64,000 nt of DNA from Parasponia andersonii. Taxonomy: Eukaryota; Streptophyta; Magnoliopsida; Rosales; Cannabaceae. Location of the stretch: positions 858,027 through 922,026 of the forward strand of contig JXTB01000109.1 in NCBI GenBank assembly GCA_002914805.1, written 5' to 3'. Of this stretch, positions 13,701 to 26,782 are shown piece by piece; the first letter of the stretch is position 1; each line of letters begins with the position of its first letter. The notes under the pieces were generated by a model. The model was not told where the DNA came from. It made no database searches and worked only from the letters and a program-made list of their open reading frames with translations. Made by a program: the position numbers and the translations under genes.

Positions 13701-14085
13701 TCCAACATTTAAACTTGTACATACTAGATCCCGTTTCTTAATTGAGGAATGAAATATTTCATCTCAAGCAATTGATAATGTCATAACTAATGCATACTTT
13801 AGCTAATAATAATCCAAAAACCAGGCAGCAAATTAACTAAAAACAATTATAACTTCAAAAAAAAAAAGTGGGAAAGGATTAAGAGGATCATACCAGCCAA
13901 TGCCAGCCTCCTAAACCAACAGCCTTCTTAACCACACCTTGAAGACCAACCAAAACTGACTTGGTTCTATTATTTCCGGTGACAATAACTTTGGTGTGCT
14001 TTGGCAGAACTGAAAGCTCTTCATCCCCACTTTCCTCCCTCGAAGGAGATAGTATTCGAGAAGAACATAGCTCAGGCTCCAACAT
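10737..14085 (-). CDS. AFR: SAP30-like histone deacetylase complex subunit (AFR1/AFR2 family)
   Basis: Six exons, 14085-13894, 12080-11936, 11600-11470, 11271-11209, 11014-10943 and 10841-10737, splice in frame to 235 residues. Conserved landmarks in order are LPKHTKVIVTGNNRTKSVLV, the phrase LGGWHWLVLKNGVEVKLQRN across the first junction, a basic Ser-rich middle, and a SAP30 Sin3-binding-like end (SLKRYCRYFNL, NPSREDLINIVQRHF, VTEFVQAAAKRRKR). In Arabidopsis, AFR1 and AFR2 belong to an HDA19-type deacetylase complex that damps FT expression and flowering; this role is taken from the family. Intron 1 (12081-13893, 1.8 kb) contains an unexplained plus-strand reading frame. A leader intron is likely: acceptor before 14400, donor after 15441. 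All junctions are GT-AG and the phases close exactly. Confidence 0.92.
13075..13479 (+). other. Unexplained 134-codon reading frame inside AFR intron 1
   Basis: From the ATG at 13075 an open frame of 134 codons runs antisense to the host gene. Its first two thirds is visibly richer in G+C than the surrounding intron and encodes a basic polypeptide (phrases MIVTVNGTDDQMVRALRP and HRITRFARANLYTNYG). The last 35 residues are AT-driven and hydrophobic. I do not recognise a family. It may be part of an inserted element or chance; I see no clear promoter, terminal repeats or flanking duplications. Confidence 0.25.
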
Positions 14086-14399
14086 TTTTTTTATGATTTC
14101 AGAAAATTTCTATACTCCCCAATTTTTGATTAAAACTGATAACAAAAACAACGGGTGTCCTATATCAAAGCCCTACTTGGAGAAGCAAAATCATATCCCC
14201 AATACCCAAAACCATATAAACTGGGCAAATTCTTAAACAAAATCCCATCTGCTCAATCCATTTGATCTTCCTTTTTAATGGGTTTTCTTCCCTTGATTAG
14301 ATAAATATGGAGAAAATTTCACCAACCCATTTGACCAAAAGAGGTTTACTGAACATTGATTCTGCTAGAAGAAAACTCTCCCATCTCCAAAGCCCACCC

Positions 14400-15700
14400 T
14401 GAAAGAAAATAAAATAATCAAAAAAATTAAGAATCAGCAAAAGGGAGTAGACGTACAGTGATTGGTGCCATTATTGTGAGGTGAGAGGAAGAAAGGAGAG
14501 AGAGACCTGATTTTCATAAATGAGGATTTGAGGTCTGACACGAATATTTGAGGGTAAAGTGTTGAATGTGGAGAGCTAAAGAAGGAAGGGTATCCAATAA
14601 AAGGGTCACGGGCTCGGATTGATCACAATAAATGAACAGCTTCTTGTCTCAGACCAAAGATATGCTTCTTTCAAGTGACATCATTCATATGCTAGGATCT
14701 GATAACACATATGCATATACACATCAATCGGAATCAAATCAAATTTGATATTTAACTATTATCAATCTATTATTAGTCATTTATTTACTGTGTAATTAAT
14801 TAAAACGAATACGTGAAAATTTTGACCAAAAGAATAAGATGAAGATGAAGATAGCTATAATTATGTCATACCCCCCCCCCCCCCAAAACAAAAAAAAAAG
14901 GTTTTTTGGTTCCCGGGAAAATTAAAGTTATAAATAAATATATGTTGAAATAAATAACAGAAAACCTTTCGAAATAAAATTCTCAGGGACATACCAATTA
15001 GTGTTTATTAAAACTTAGATTAAAAACGAAATCAAATCCACTTAACCAAGAGTCTCATACTCTCATTTTCCATTACTCGAACCCAAATAATCGAATTTAA
15101 CTTTAAAAGAAAGAAAAAAAAAAAAAAACAGAGAGCGTTGGTTTTGCTGCAGTTCTAGAAACCTAAGCAAATAAATAAATAAGAAACAATGGAATTTACT
15201 TGCAAGTATAACGCATCTCCATTTCAAAACTTATCGAAAAAGACGAACTAGAATTAATCATCGAATTATAAAAAATGCCAATTACCCTAAAAAAATTATT
15301 AATAAAAAAAATCATAATCCGCAATTCTTTATATAATGAAACTGAGCTAGCAAGGTTTTGAGCTATGAAATATAGATATTGTTGAAGTGAATCTATAGGT
15401 GAAGGAAGAGCTATGAAGAAGATGAAAAGCTGAAATACCTGTATCAATGCGAGCGAGTGAGCAAGAAACAAAGCTTCATGGAGACGAAGAAGAAATTTTG
15501 AAAACAAAATAAAATAAGTGAACTGAGGGACTAAATAATGAAAAATCTCGGAAGGGGGAGATTGTTGAGGGATCTAAAAGATAGTAAAGTTGAGAGAGAT
15601 GTTAAATTGTAAAAAGAGTGGGAAAATGCTGAGCAAGAGTGTGAGATTTTTAGAGAGAGAGAATGGAGAGAGAGAGTGTAGCACACTAAATGCCTACAAA
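14400..15700 (-). other. Probable 5' leader intron and leader exon of the AFR gene
   Basis: On the minus strand a donor (ATACAG|GTATTT) closes a possible leader exon at 15441, and a strong acceptor (TTTTCTTTCAG) precedes 14400. The putative leader exon is rich in CT/GA tracts, as is common in plant leaders. The intron includes a run of about 14 C at 14870-14884. The model rests on splice signals alone. Confidence 0.45.
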
Positions 15701-15835
15701 CTGCCAGAGAAACGACCCACCATGTGTACGGTCACGCCTCTCCCCTGTCTTTGGGTTACCGGCTTCACCGGTTATTGCCCCCTCTCTCTCTCTCTCTGTC
15801 CTCTTTTCCTTGGGCTGCTTGCTTGAATGCCCCTC

Positions 15836-15876
15836 GGCTCAGCTCAGCTCAGCTCAGCTCGGCTTGGCTCGGCTAA
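15836..15876. repeat. (AGCTC)n pentanucleotide microsatellite
   Basis: Four perfect and several imperfect tandem copies of a CAGCT/CGGCT pentamer lie just upstream of the AFR leader, in the likely promoter. Variants (CGGCT, TGGCT) appear at the right end. Confidence 0.85.
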
Positions 15877-17157
15877 TACGGCTACTTCATCTTCTTCGTC
15901 GTTTGTTTGTTTGTTAACTTGTCAATTTGTGGGAGGGGGAAATCTGCCTTTGTGATTGTGTGGGACCTCCAACTCAACTCTCAAAAATATCATGTCCGTT
16001 TAAATTTTTCGGAAGAATTTTCCTCTTTTCTTTTTATCTTTATCTCTTACTTTTCCCCAAGATATTGTTATATTTTGGAATAATGTTTTGTAACACATAT
16101 TACATGAATTAATATTATTTAAATAATGAATATAATTAAAAAAAATTAGTAAGTACTAATTACCAATTAAATAATGACAATTTATATGTCACATGAGTTG
16201 ATATTAAAAATTTAGTAACAATTTTAGTACATCTAGTATCATCCTATACTTTTCCTCACCTACTCTAACAATTTTTTATCCTCAAATTGGCTAAATTACT
16301 CTCATTTTGCTCCAAATTTGGCTTCATTGTTTTGTTAGTTTTCCTTTCTAGTCACTTGTACGCATATTCTATAAGTTCTTATATATCTTTCATTGTTTTA
16401 TTAAATTCAAAATCAGTTAATACTTTTACAATCATTTATGCTTTTCATATGCAATGTGGGATTTCTTTTGATAATTTTGGAGCAAAATATGCCCAATTCA
16501 ATTAATTTAGAACAAAATGTAAAACTTAACAAAAGTCATGGACTCAAGGGTATTTTGTCAAATTTTTATATGAGAGTACTGCTACATTTTGAGGTTATGT
16601 TATACTGGATATGTAATGCTAAATCTACCTTATTTTATACTCTCATATCTAAGTTTAATTATTTGATGTGTGGATTCTATGATATATCGTAGTATAGTTA
16701 ATTCTCCTCACTTTTTAAAAAAAAAATAATAAAAAATAGCTTTTACCCTCATTTTATTTAAAACCTTCATTTTTGTCCATTATTTGCTCCCTAAATTTTT
16801 GTAATTTTAGATTTTGCCCCCATATTTTATCAAAAAAATTCAATAATACACCTAATATGACTTACTGATTTTTTTTTAACTCTACTTGTATTATTTTAAA
16901 ATATTTAATTTTGCCACTACTTTAGAAACACAAAATTAACTAAAAAAAAAATAGTGTATCTCATTCCCCCTCCCCCATAACAAAAATTTATTAGCTCTGT
17001 CATTGAGTATAGTCCACATAGTGAGACAATAGAGTAGATTTTGTACTCCTCTATACAATATTCTATATGATTTGCATAAAAGTCATTTTTTACAAAAATG
17101 GACAATGCTATGGATCTTATATTGGGACAAGATTCAAATAGTCAAATTACATAGAGT

Positions 17158-17560
17158 AATTCAATCCAAATTAGTTGCTGAAGATTAGATATTGAATCAA
17201 AATTGGATGGAGCATTAACCAATTGGAACAAATAATCTTTGGAACCACAAGTGAAACGACAATAATCATGTCCTCATTCTTTCATCAGCTAGCAAGATAG
17301 AGATGCATGTGGAACACATTCTTAGAATGACTCATGGCTTATATGGTCCACTCATTGGTGACTAATACTAATAGTCAACTTAAATTAACCAATTCAATCT
17401 AAATCAATTGTTGAAGATTTAACATTGAATTAAAATTGGATGGATAATTAACCAATTAGGGCTAATAATCTCTAGGATCATAAATGGAATGACAACAATC
17501 TTGTCCACATTCATGTGAGACTTGACTTATAAGGTCTACTCATTGGTGGCTACTCCTTCA
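17158..17560. repeat. Degenerate tandem duplication, about 190-230 bp
   Basis: The segment beginning aattcaatccaaattagt at 17158 returns as aattcaatctaaatcaat at 17391, and the shared order (ttgaagatt, aaaattggatgga, ttaaccaatt, aataatct, ctcattggtg) continues to about 17370 and 17560. The left copy has about 45 extra bases around 17290-17335. Confidence 0.7.
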
Positions 17561-20500
17561 GTATCAAGTCCGATCTAGCATGCCTTCTTGGAGATTCGAA
17601 GTTCTAACTTGATAGAAGTGAAGGCTCCTAAAAACCGTAATTGCCCATATGGCACCACTAGCAACAGTATCATGTTATATTTTCTAATCCTACTTTTTGC
17701 ATTCTTTTGAAATGCGAAGCCAACATCAATATTTGGTTTATTTTAACTAGTTTTTATATTTCAAATCGATTAAACTAAATCGAAAGAATTTGATTAAGGT
17801 TAAAAATTTAAAAGAATACAGAAAATTAATAGGCCTGAGGTTGAAAAAAATGAATTTATAAAAAGTACTAGAAGAATGAAAATTTTGAAATAACTTTATA
17901 TTGAAAATTATTTGTCTTATGAAATTAGTCTTTTATCACTTTTTCTTTTTTTGTGGGTGGTAGATGGGGTCAAATTCATTACAGTGCGATTATGTATTAG
18001 AATTAGTATGAGAAGCTCGTAAAAGCAGTTGTTTCTAGGTAGTATTTTCATGTTAATAAAAAAATATATTATTCAATTAATAATTTGTGCATAATATTAT
18101 ATGAATAAAAGTCCATTTAATTGTATTAATATGTATTTATGTGATTACAATGTAGATTCATAAAAGACAAAGAAGTTATTTACAATTAATTAAGAGTAGT
18201 TTGCATCAATATAAATAAGTTTGGGCAGTTTATTTATGCTGTAACTGAATTTGGAGTAGGTTGATTTATCTTGGTCAACTTAAATTAATTGGTGTAATAG
18301 GACTTACACTAAACCTTATCATAAGTAAAATTATATTGACAATATTAATGAGAAATAATTTTATAGATAGTGATTAACTTTACTTTAAATCTTGAGTTAG
18401 ATGTGATTGTATATTCACAAATATAACTTTATTTGAATTGCAAATAAGTAAGAACAATAGAGGTTAATATTCTCTATTATTTGGTAAAACATATTTGTTG
18501 AATTATATAGTTGTAATTAACAATATAGAATTTGATAAAAATAACATCTATTGGTGGATTTTTGGAACTTGATGATAAGTCTTAGGCATAAACATGTCAA
18601 CTATGATTTAGTCAGAAAAATATTAACTGGTGATCATTAGAGAATTCAGTAAGAAACAATAAACATATACTCGTATTTTTATAATGTTATGCAAATGGGT
18701 ATTAGTGAAGAATTATTGTGGCATGGGATATTACTCTAATATGTAGCATAGACAATGTTAGCCTAAGATTAGCTAATCTAAGAGGAGGGTGAATTGAGTT
18801 TTAAAAATTTTTACAAACTTTTCAAGATAAGCAAGTAAAATATGCAAGTAACAATAATAACAAGTAAAAATAGCTAAATCACATGCACAAGCTCAAGGTA
18901 AATATATTAACGAGATAAGGATAGAGAAATACAAACACAATTTTTACGAGATTCAACAAATAGGACGGTTTGTCTACATCTCTATTGGCAACACGCTTTG
19001 AGCTTTTTACTATCGGATTAAAAGAATGGGCTTAATCGACCATTGTATATAACAAGTGATTTTTTTCTTAGGCACACTTACGCCTTTATAATAGCCTTGA
19101 ATCTAACTTTATCATGCTTAAATCGGATTGTTTAGACTTTGGTATCAATCTCACCTAAATCAAATTATTTATGAATCCGGTATCAACCTCACATCACAAT
19201 TACAATTTGGTTTTTGTTGAATCACTCAACTAGAATTTCTCTCTAACGAAGATAATTGAAGCGAGGTAAACTTAGAGAGAATAAATATGAACATAAGATA
19301 TGATCTAATTTCACTCAAGTAATTTTTTTTGTAAAAAAAATAGATTTGAAAGTTTGGATCACAAAAATTAATTTGAACAACTTGAGTATATGATATGAGC
19401 AATACAAAGATATTCAAAAGTTGCTACAAGTCTTAGAAAAGCTTATATTTATAGACTTGAATGAAAACTAGTCGTTTTAAACTGTTTAACATACAATCTG
19501 TTATTTTTTGTAGATTAAAAATACTAGCTGTTGATAATACGATTCTAACAGTTAAATTTAAAAAACTGTTGAAAATCGGCAAAAAATCAACAGATCGAAA
19601 AATGGGATTGAGTCTGTTGAAAATACCAAAGAGCAAGTTTTAATTTTATTTTAAGTCCTTTGCTATTTTTTTTTCAATATTGTGATTTCTTAAATTGAAT
19701 TTTTATGAAATATAGATATTATAAAAATTCATAATTCAATTTAAAACTTGTGTAAAATAAATTTTCAAACTTTAATTGAAGATAAACTAGTTTGACTGCA
19801 TTAGTTTGATAATTTCTTATTTTTAGAAAAATTTAAGTTATTAATATCATATTATATGTAAACAAGTATTCAAATATAAGAGCTAAGTAATTAACCTTTG
19901 CTGATTTAAGTTTTGTATTCTTGATCTTTATATTTAAGCTCTTTTTTATAATTCATCTTGAATGTCTTGTATCCTGTCAATTTAGATTGTTGCATACTTA
20001 AGTAGATCATTAGTTTTTAATTATATATTTATTAACTTCAAAATATGAGTATAAGATTAATAATATACAACATGAGTCAACAAACAGTTAGAGTGTAATT
20101 TCATCATTTAGTAGAATAGACTGAAATTAAATTATTAACATGCCCATTTTATTATTTAGGAGCAATTGTATATGTCCTGAGATCTCTGGGCTAACTTATA
20201 TCAATTGTCACATTGTTATTGGACTAGATCAATTATATGGTGATTAGATAAAATAGAACTGGATTGCATTAAGGCTTAAACGTTAAACCCAATTACTTAG
20301 CACGGGCATGTGGCACAATCTACGGAAGAAGATTGGCTTCAATTTTGATAAATTTTTAGATAAAACTGGTAAGCTTGGTCACTAAGTTATCGATCTTTCT
20401 CATATGGTAATTTCCATATAAAGGATTGATTGTGATTCACAATAATTGATTTGGTTCAATGAACTTGGATATAACTAGATTCTAATTATGGTTAATTGAA

Positions 20501-22510
20501 TGTTAACAAATCAAAGAATAACTGCTAATGTAATATTTGATTGGTTGCTGAATATAAAATACAAATCAAAATAGTCAAATATTATCAATTATGAAATCCA
20601 ATAATAGGATATTCTTAAAAAGGGAATTACTTATTTCATTGTGTAGACCTCATTCATAGGAGACTCTAGATACCCATTTCACAATTAATAGAAATCAAAA
20701 CGAAGTTTTGTTAGTTTTCACAGTGAGAGAAGATTTACAAAGATAGGTAAAGAGTTCATATTCTGTTATTTGATTTATTTGTGAATCAACAAGCTGTTTC
20801 TAACTTGATCATTTCATGTGTATCATATAGAAATCACACTCTTATGTGACTATACACAGAGATAGTCTAAAAGATCTAGTGGAGTTTAAATCGTTTTTTA
20901 GGTCGTCTCAGATCTATAAGAGATGCATATCCAATCATATATCTAATATATTGTTATGAGATTAAAATATTCTTATTTGAGGGATTTTGATGGTGAATCA
21001 CTACGTTGAGTCTCTTATTTGATGGTGAAATTTTCTATAAAAATTAAAATTTTTAAAATACTACCAAGGACAATTTTTCTTTAAGTTTTTCCATCATTAT
21101 GATAAGAGATTTTATTTTATTTTATTATTTTAGAAGAATAACAATTTAAAATAATCTTCATCCTCGTTATCAAATTATTTGCATATAATTAACTTAAAGA
21201 GTAAATATAACGAGAAGTGAAGATTTAAGTATCACACTTAATTGAAAATCATCATAAACAATTTTATTTAAATTCCATGTTTGGTTTTAGTGTAGGATTT
21301 CAACGTTTTAGAATTTAAAATGTACAATTTCCTATTTAAAATGTACGAGTTCTTATCATAATTAAAATAAAAAAAAAATCGTGTGAATAGTATCGAGTAT
21401 AAAATCCAACCTTTGCCGCCATACAATTGGCTAACATTACAAGTACGTGGATTATGTGTAGCATGTTTGTAATTTGTCCGACAACGAAACATCAAAAGTG
21501 TTGGACGGTCAGGATTCAATCTGTCACGTCCTTTGTCCTCGTCATATTGGGCTTGGGCAAAATTGTCTTTTCATAAGGAAACAAATAATTATTTTAAGAA
21601 GTTTTAGCCAGAGCAGGAGCCGAAAGCAAAGCCAAGCCGATGACGGCCTAATCAACCGGTGCTTCAAAAAGAGGGCGTGAGGATGACGTACACGTGCAGG
21701 GACACAGCTTCGGATCTTATCCTAGCAAAGCGGATACTGTTCATTTTTTGGATTATTACTATAAATTCAATTTTTATATTTAAGATGAAATTAAAAAAAA
21801 AACTACACAATATATGTGACATAGGGAAAAAAAAAACCATTATAAAGTGAAAATAAAATGGGTATAGGAATTTGTAAAAGTTTTCCAAGTTTAAATCATA
21901 TTAAAACATTTTTTTAGCCTTAAAATTCAAAATAAAGCCATGACAAAGAGAACTCCAATAGAGTATTTAGGACAGTTTTTTTTATTTTTATTTTTTTGAT
22001 AGTTCTATCTGTTTAAAAGTGATTTGGGAGAGTTCTATGTCACAGTGAGCGAGCGTTTAATAGAGTCAAATTATTTGTTTTTTAATGAATGCTTCTAGAG
22101 TACTTTAAGAAAGTATATGATAATTCCTATCAATTTATTCCATCAAAACTTCCAACAAACTAAGAGAATTTTAACATTTAATAAACGTTTTACTTATTAA
22201 TGATTAATAGTTCACTTTACATTTATTTCTATCCTTCCGTGTATATAAATCTATATCTACTTTTTTGTTCTTTTACTCGTCGAAAGTAAAAGATACACAT
22301 TTTAATTTTTTTTAAGTATCAATAAATAGGAAAAAAAAAAAAAAATTGAATGAAATGTATGTTGTGAGTGATGAAAATTTGGAGAAATTTGAATTTGGAT
22401 TTCAAGTCCGCGCTTGCAGCTGGAGCGCACTCCAAAAGCCCGCTTCGGTCATTTTTTGGGAGATTCAAAGTGTGGGGTCCACTTTCTCCTACCTCCACAT
22501 GCACCCAATG

Positions 22511-22550
22511 ACAATGCAATTGCCCCCTCTCTCTCTCTCTCTCTCTCTCT
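22511..22550. repeat. (CT)n microsatellite
   Basis: A run of about 16 CT units, preceded by a pyrimidine-rich stretch. No gene was found immediately downstream. Confidence 0.85.
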
Positions 22551-23072
22551 TATTTATTATTATTTTATCTATATTAATTTGGATATGTTGTCGTGCTTAT
22601 TTTTCTTTATTGTTGGTTGAAGCCTTGGATCTGGTACACTTATGGCCCATGGTATTATTATAGAGCTCCGCTTAATGACTAAAGAGAAATTAAACAACGC
22701 TTAGAAGCCTCTGAAATTTGGCCACCTTGCTCCAATTGCATACCAATGCCAAGTATTTGGGGGGCAAAATTGACTAAATAAATGTTAAATGTCACCAAAT
22801 ATAATCAATCATGAACGCTACGCTACTATGTACGTTGTTATTTAATAATGTTTAGATTCTAAATTGACACTAAAAAAGTGGTACCCAATTACAAATTAGT
22901 AGTCATAATCACAAGCCAGTACAATATGATTTTTAGCATAGCTGATATAAGAAACTCTCAACCCCCGGATAAAAATTAAAATAAGGGATATTCCCCTTAA
23001 ATATTACATTGTTTTTTTTTTTTTAATATGGACGGAAGGAAGCTTCTTAAAATACACTCAATTTATTCCTTA

Positions 23073-25790
23073 GAGCTTCTCCAACAATGACTTTGGGGTT
23101 TTGCTCCTTAAAATACCTCCATTTTATTCTTCAGGGCTTTTCAATGCAAGCCATATTGGCGTGCAAAAATGTAAGAATGGCGTTGGGGTATTGCTCCAAC
23201 CCAACGGCAAATTGTTGTTGAGAAAGAAAAAAAAAAAAATATATTGGTGTGTTTCTCTTCGAGCACACTAATATTTTTTTTTTAATCATTTTTATACTTT
23301 CTCAAAATAAATTCAATTTTATAGTTACTCCGATATTTCCGGATAAAAAAATCTAGACTCAATGTAGAGTTGATAAGATAATGAATATATTCTTAAAAAT
23401 TTTATTAGCTTCACATTTTCTCTAATAAGTTCAACTTTACGCTTGCTCCAATGTTTCTAGATAAGAAAATTGAAGAGTTGATAAGATAAAAAATATATTT
23501 TTAAGAATCTTATCAGTTTCGTACTTTCTCTAATAAGTTCAGCTTTACATTTGATTAAATGCATCTGGATAAGAAAAATTAGACTTAGTGAAGAGTTGAT
23601 AAGATAGAAAATATATTCTTAAGAATCTTATCAGTTTTGTACTTTCTCCAATATATCCAAATAAGAAAATCTAGACTACTAAAGCTAAACTTTTAAATAG
23701 ATTTCATCATGATCTTGAATTTGTTATAAATAGCATACTATATTATGATATGACTCACAATCTTTAAGTTGTTATTTAAAAACAAATCTTCTCCTTTTAT
23801 TTACCTTTCAAACAATCCACATCCAACAAATTTAGCCTTTTTCTTCACTTTGAAAATAAATTTCAATATTAGAGGTATGCCTTTTTCTTCACTTTGAAGC
23901 TAAATTTCAATATTAGAGGTACATCTTATTTATCATATTCTACTTTCTCGTCGAATTATAATTCGACGATTTGTCAGTAATAATAATATTACAACGATTG
24001 ATATATCTAAAAAAGTGATACATCATTCGATTGCTAACATCAACATGACCCTCACTAATTTTTTCAATCAACAAAATAACAAAGTGACCCATAGTGGACT
24101 GATTCCTCGTCAAATAGTGATCCATCACACCAGTGAAATCATAGATCACAATTTGTTCAACGATTATTTTGTCGAGACCCGACGATACAATGATGCTATG
24201 TTTTACCAACGATATCAAATATTTCAAAGTTTGTTCCTTCGTATTATTGATGCGGTGAAAGGTCTTGACAACTGCTTTTAAAAATGAAGTGATGGACTTG
24301 GTAGATTGGAGTTATCAACTTTACGGAGAGTAGCAACTATGTACCGAACGTTGATATATGGTCTACTGACGGATACTACAAACAAGTACATTAATATAGG
24401 CGAGTCAATGACAAATTAAAATATGAAGAGATTATATCATGCTATCGTGGAGATATTTGCAAAGTGGTATCTAAGAACATCCCTCGCAAATTACATTGCC
24501 AGGCTATTCCATATTGGTCAACAATGTGGTTTTTCAAGAATGTAAAATTGTTGACATTCCATGTCGGTCAACATCCCCTGCTAATTACGTTGCCAAGCTA
24601 TTCCATGTTGGTCAACAATGTGGTTTACGATCTAGATTGTATATGTTGAAAATTGTAAAATTATCTAACAGCATGGGGTGGACAATACGAAGCTTATAGT
24701 GGGTCACCAAATATTATTCTTAGAACTGTAGCAGATTATGATATTTGGATATATCATGCATATTTGGGTATACTGGATACCAAATACAAATAATGATATC
24801 AATATGTTGGAACTATCCCATCTTTTTTTCTAATCTAACTCAAGGTATTGCTCTTCCCACTTATTATGTTATCCAAGGAAAATGATATCCACTTATTATG
24901 TTATCCAAGGAAAATGATATAATACAGATTATTATTTAGCTGATAGTATATACTAAACTATTGACTACCAGCAATGTCCGAAGAAAAAATGTTTTTTTTT
25001 TTCCATGAATTAAGTAGCATGTAAAAAAGACGTGAAATGTGTCTTCAAAATTTTCGAATTACGGTTCGCAATTATGGCATGAACGACATATTTTTCGGGG
25101 GAAAAAAATGCGTTATATGACAAAATGACTACTTGCATTATCATTATAATTATAATCGAGGATGAATGTGATTTTGATGCACCAATTCAATATACAAGGA
25201 AAACACCAACTCTAGAAGTTGAAATAGTAGTAGATAAAAATACAGAATCTCATCAACTTATTGCTCGACATAGATAAATCAAGAATAGAGTTACTTACTT
25301 TCCACTTCATAATGTATTAATTGATTGGAGGAATATACTAATTCAATTGGTTAAATGAATGTCAAATTATCAATATCTATTTTTTGTATTTGTGTTTATA
25401 TTTAATTATTAAATGTAATGGTTTTAGTAACAAATAATTTTGGTAATGTAAATTTGTTATAAATAATATATTAATAGTAAGCGGATAATTTTAGTTAATA
25501 AAATATACTTCATTAATCTATTAGTTTCTACAACTTTATTATATAATAAAACATATTATTGGATCAATATGTGAAAAAAAAATATTTATACATGAGCATA
25601 ATTGGTAAAATAAATAAATAAATAATAGGGAATAAGAAAAAGGTTATCTAAAAAAGCATATGTAAAGAATATTCTTTCTTGATGTTAAAAATAATATATT
25701 GAGTTAGAGATAAAGCTACTATTTAATGTAAAAATTACACCATTTGATGTTATGGTCGGAGATTTTTGGTATTACACAATAGAGATGTCC
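23073..25790 (+). mobile_element. Decayed PIF/Harbinger DNA transposon
   Basis: The element is bounded by TTA target duplications (23070-23072 and 25791-25793). Its degenerate terminal inverted repeats read gagcttctccaac on the left and ggacatctctatt (complement) on the right. Between 23990 and 25360 lie pieces of a HARBI1-type transposase in three frames: RYQIFQSLFLRIIDAVKG, then IWIYHAYLGI, NNDINMLELSHLF (the second catalytic Asp region), YYLADSIYTK and IIEDECD near the C-terminus. The pieces are separated by several frame changes and stops, plus small internal duplications at 24490/24584 (94-bp step) and 24857/24889 (32-bp step), so it is non-functional. Left of the transposase is a block of tandem repeats with a step near 115 bp. 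Family assignment rests on TTA duplication, motif order and the plant Harbinger-type subterminal sequence. Confidence 0.85.
23296..23690. repeat. Subterminal tandem repeat array, step 110-118 bp
   Basis: Copies begin at about 23296, 23413, 23523 and 23641 (the last partial), each opening with a version of actttctctaataagttc and including gagttgataagata and ttaagaatcttatcag. It lies inside the left arm of the Harbinger element, where subterminal repeats often bind transposase; that role is an inference. Confidence 0.8.
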
Positions 25791-26085
25791 TTAGCCAAAG
25801 CTTAATAACATAGAACACCTAAAAATAAAGAAAAAAAATATGCATATGTATATACATAGGTTGCCATTTTTTTTTTTTTTTAACTTTTACGTAGATTTTT
25901 AGATTTTTTTTTTAACCGTTGGATTATCATCTAACAGTAATCCAATGGTTATAATAAAATAGATGAAAAAACGTACATCATTAATATTATTTCATAAAAA
26001 ATATACATGATAAATTTTTATTAACCAATATAATACTTATGCATAGGTGAAAAAAAAAATAACTACTGGATTTGTATCCATACAA

Positions 26086-26123
<38 letters not shown>

Positions 26124-26384
26124 TGAATTTAGGTTAAAAAAAAAAACACCTACCCTAGATTAGTACCCATATATAAACTAAGGTAAGTAGCTCTATTGGT
26201 CCCTAAACTTGGTCGTCTTTTGCGCACTGGTCCCTAAGTTATGCGCATCTTTTCATGTGCTAAACACATTTCAATTGTCAACACTGCAAGATTTCAAGTC
26301 CATGAAATAACCAAAGGCACAATCTCACCATTTCACCCCGACAACAAAAATGAAAAACAAACAACCAAGAACAAAAACACACAC
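25791..26384. other. Gene-free spacer with (TA)n microsatellite
   Basis: AT-rich sequence with poly(T) runs near 25869 and a (TA)n run at about 26089-26118. Nothing coding is visible. Confidence 0.6.
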
Positions 26385-26590
26385 ATACACAATACAACTA
26401 CACAATCTTGCAATTAAGAGACAATGTCGTCGACAACCACCATGCCGTGCACTCATGACACAATACAACTAGACAATCTCGTAATTCGTCGACAACCACC
26501 ATGCCACGCACTCATGACACAATACAATCACACAAACTTGCAATTACGAGACAATGTCGTCGACAACCCCATGCCATGCACTCATGCAGG
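26385..26590. repeat. Minisatellite downstream of SR45a, 59-71 bp units
   Basis: The core GTCGACAACC followed by ccatgcc and cactcatg recurs at 26429, 26488 and 26559, each time with acacaatacaa-like filler between. Three units, unequal in length. It sits about 200 bp beyond the SR45a stop codon and may fall in or near its 3' UTR. Confidence 0.85.
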
Positions 26591-26782
26591 TCTCCGTGCA
26601 GAAACCACAGAATAGGAAACGAGATGATGTTAAGATACATGAGGATAATAGAAACACTGGACAAAGTGGGTAAAATGAAAGGGAAGTTAGTAGCCGAATC
26701 TACATTTCACAGAAAAATAAAACAAAAAGCTCTTTTTGCTGATGAACAATAGTCATGGCATGTGATTTGGATCAGTTTAGAT

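Larger units (their letters stand above)
15880..23072. other. Gene desert, AT-rich, with repeat remnants
   Basis: More than 7 kb without a believable gene; reading frames here are short and AT-driven. A degenerate duplication lies at 17158-17560. The stretches 18748-20090 and 20160-20940 look like decayed LTR-type sequence: the first opens with TGTTAG and has the phrase gagggtgaattgagtt, which resembles plant retroelement LTRs, but no matching ends were found. A relatively GC-rich patch with ACGTG motifs lies at 21440-21730. A promoter-like CT-rich patch with a (CT)n microsatellite is at 22400-22550. Confidence 0.6.

Noticed and set aside
18748-20090. Possible LTR beginning TGTTAG with a typical gagggtgaattgag phrase
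   Set aside because: No matching CA end with a flanking duplication was found and there is no coding sequence, so it is mentioned only as LTR-like remnant in the gene desert.
20160-20940. LTR-like AT-rich stretch with attggcttcaattttg-type phrases
   Set aside because: No termini, primer-binding site or coding part could be shown.
22346-22663. 105-codon plus-strand frame
   Set aside because: It runs through a (CT)n microsatellite giving a Ser/Leu run, does not resemble a protein and has no splice context.
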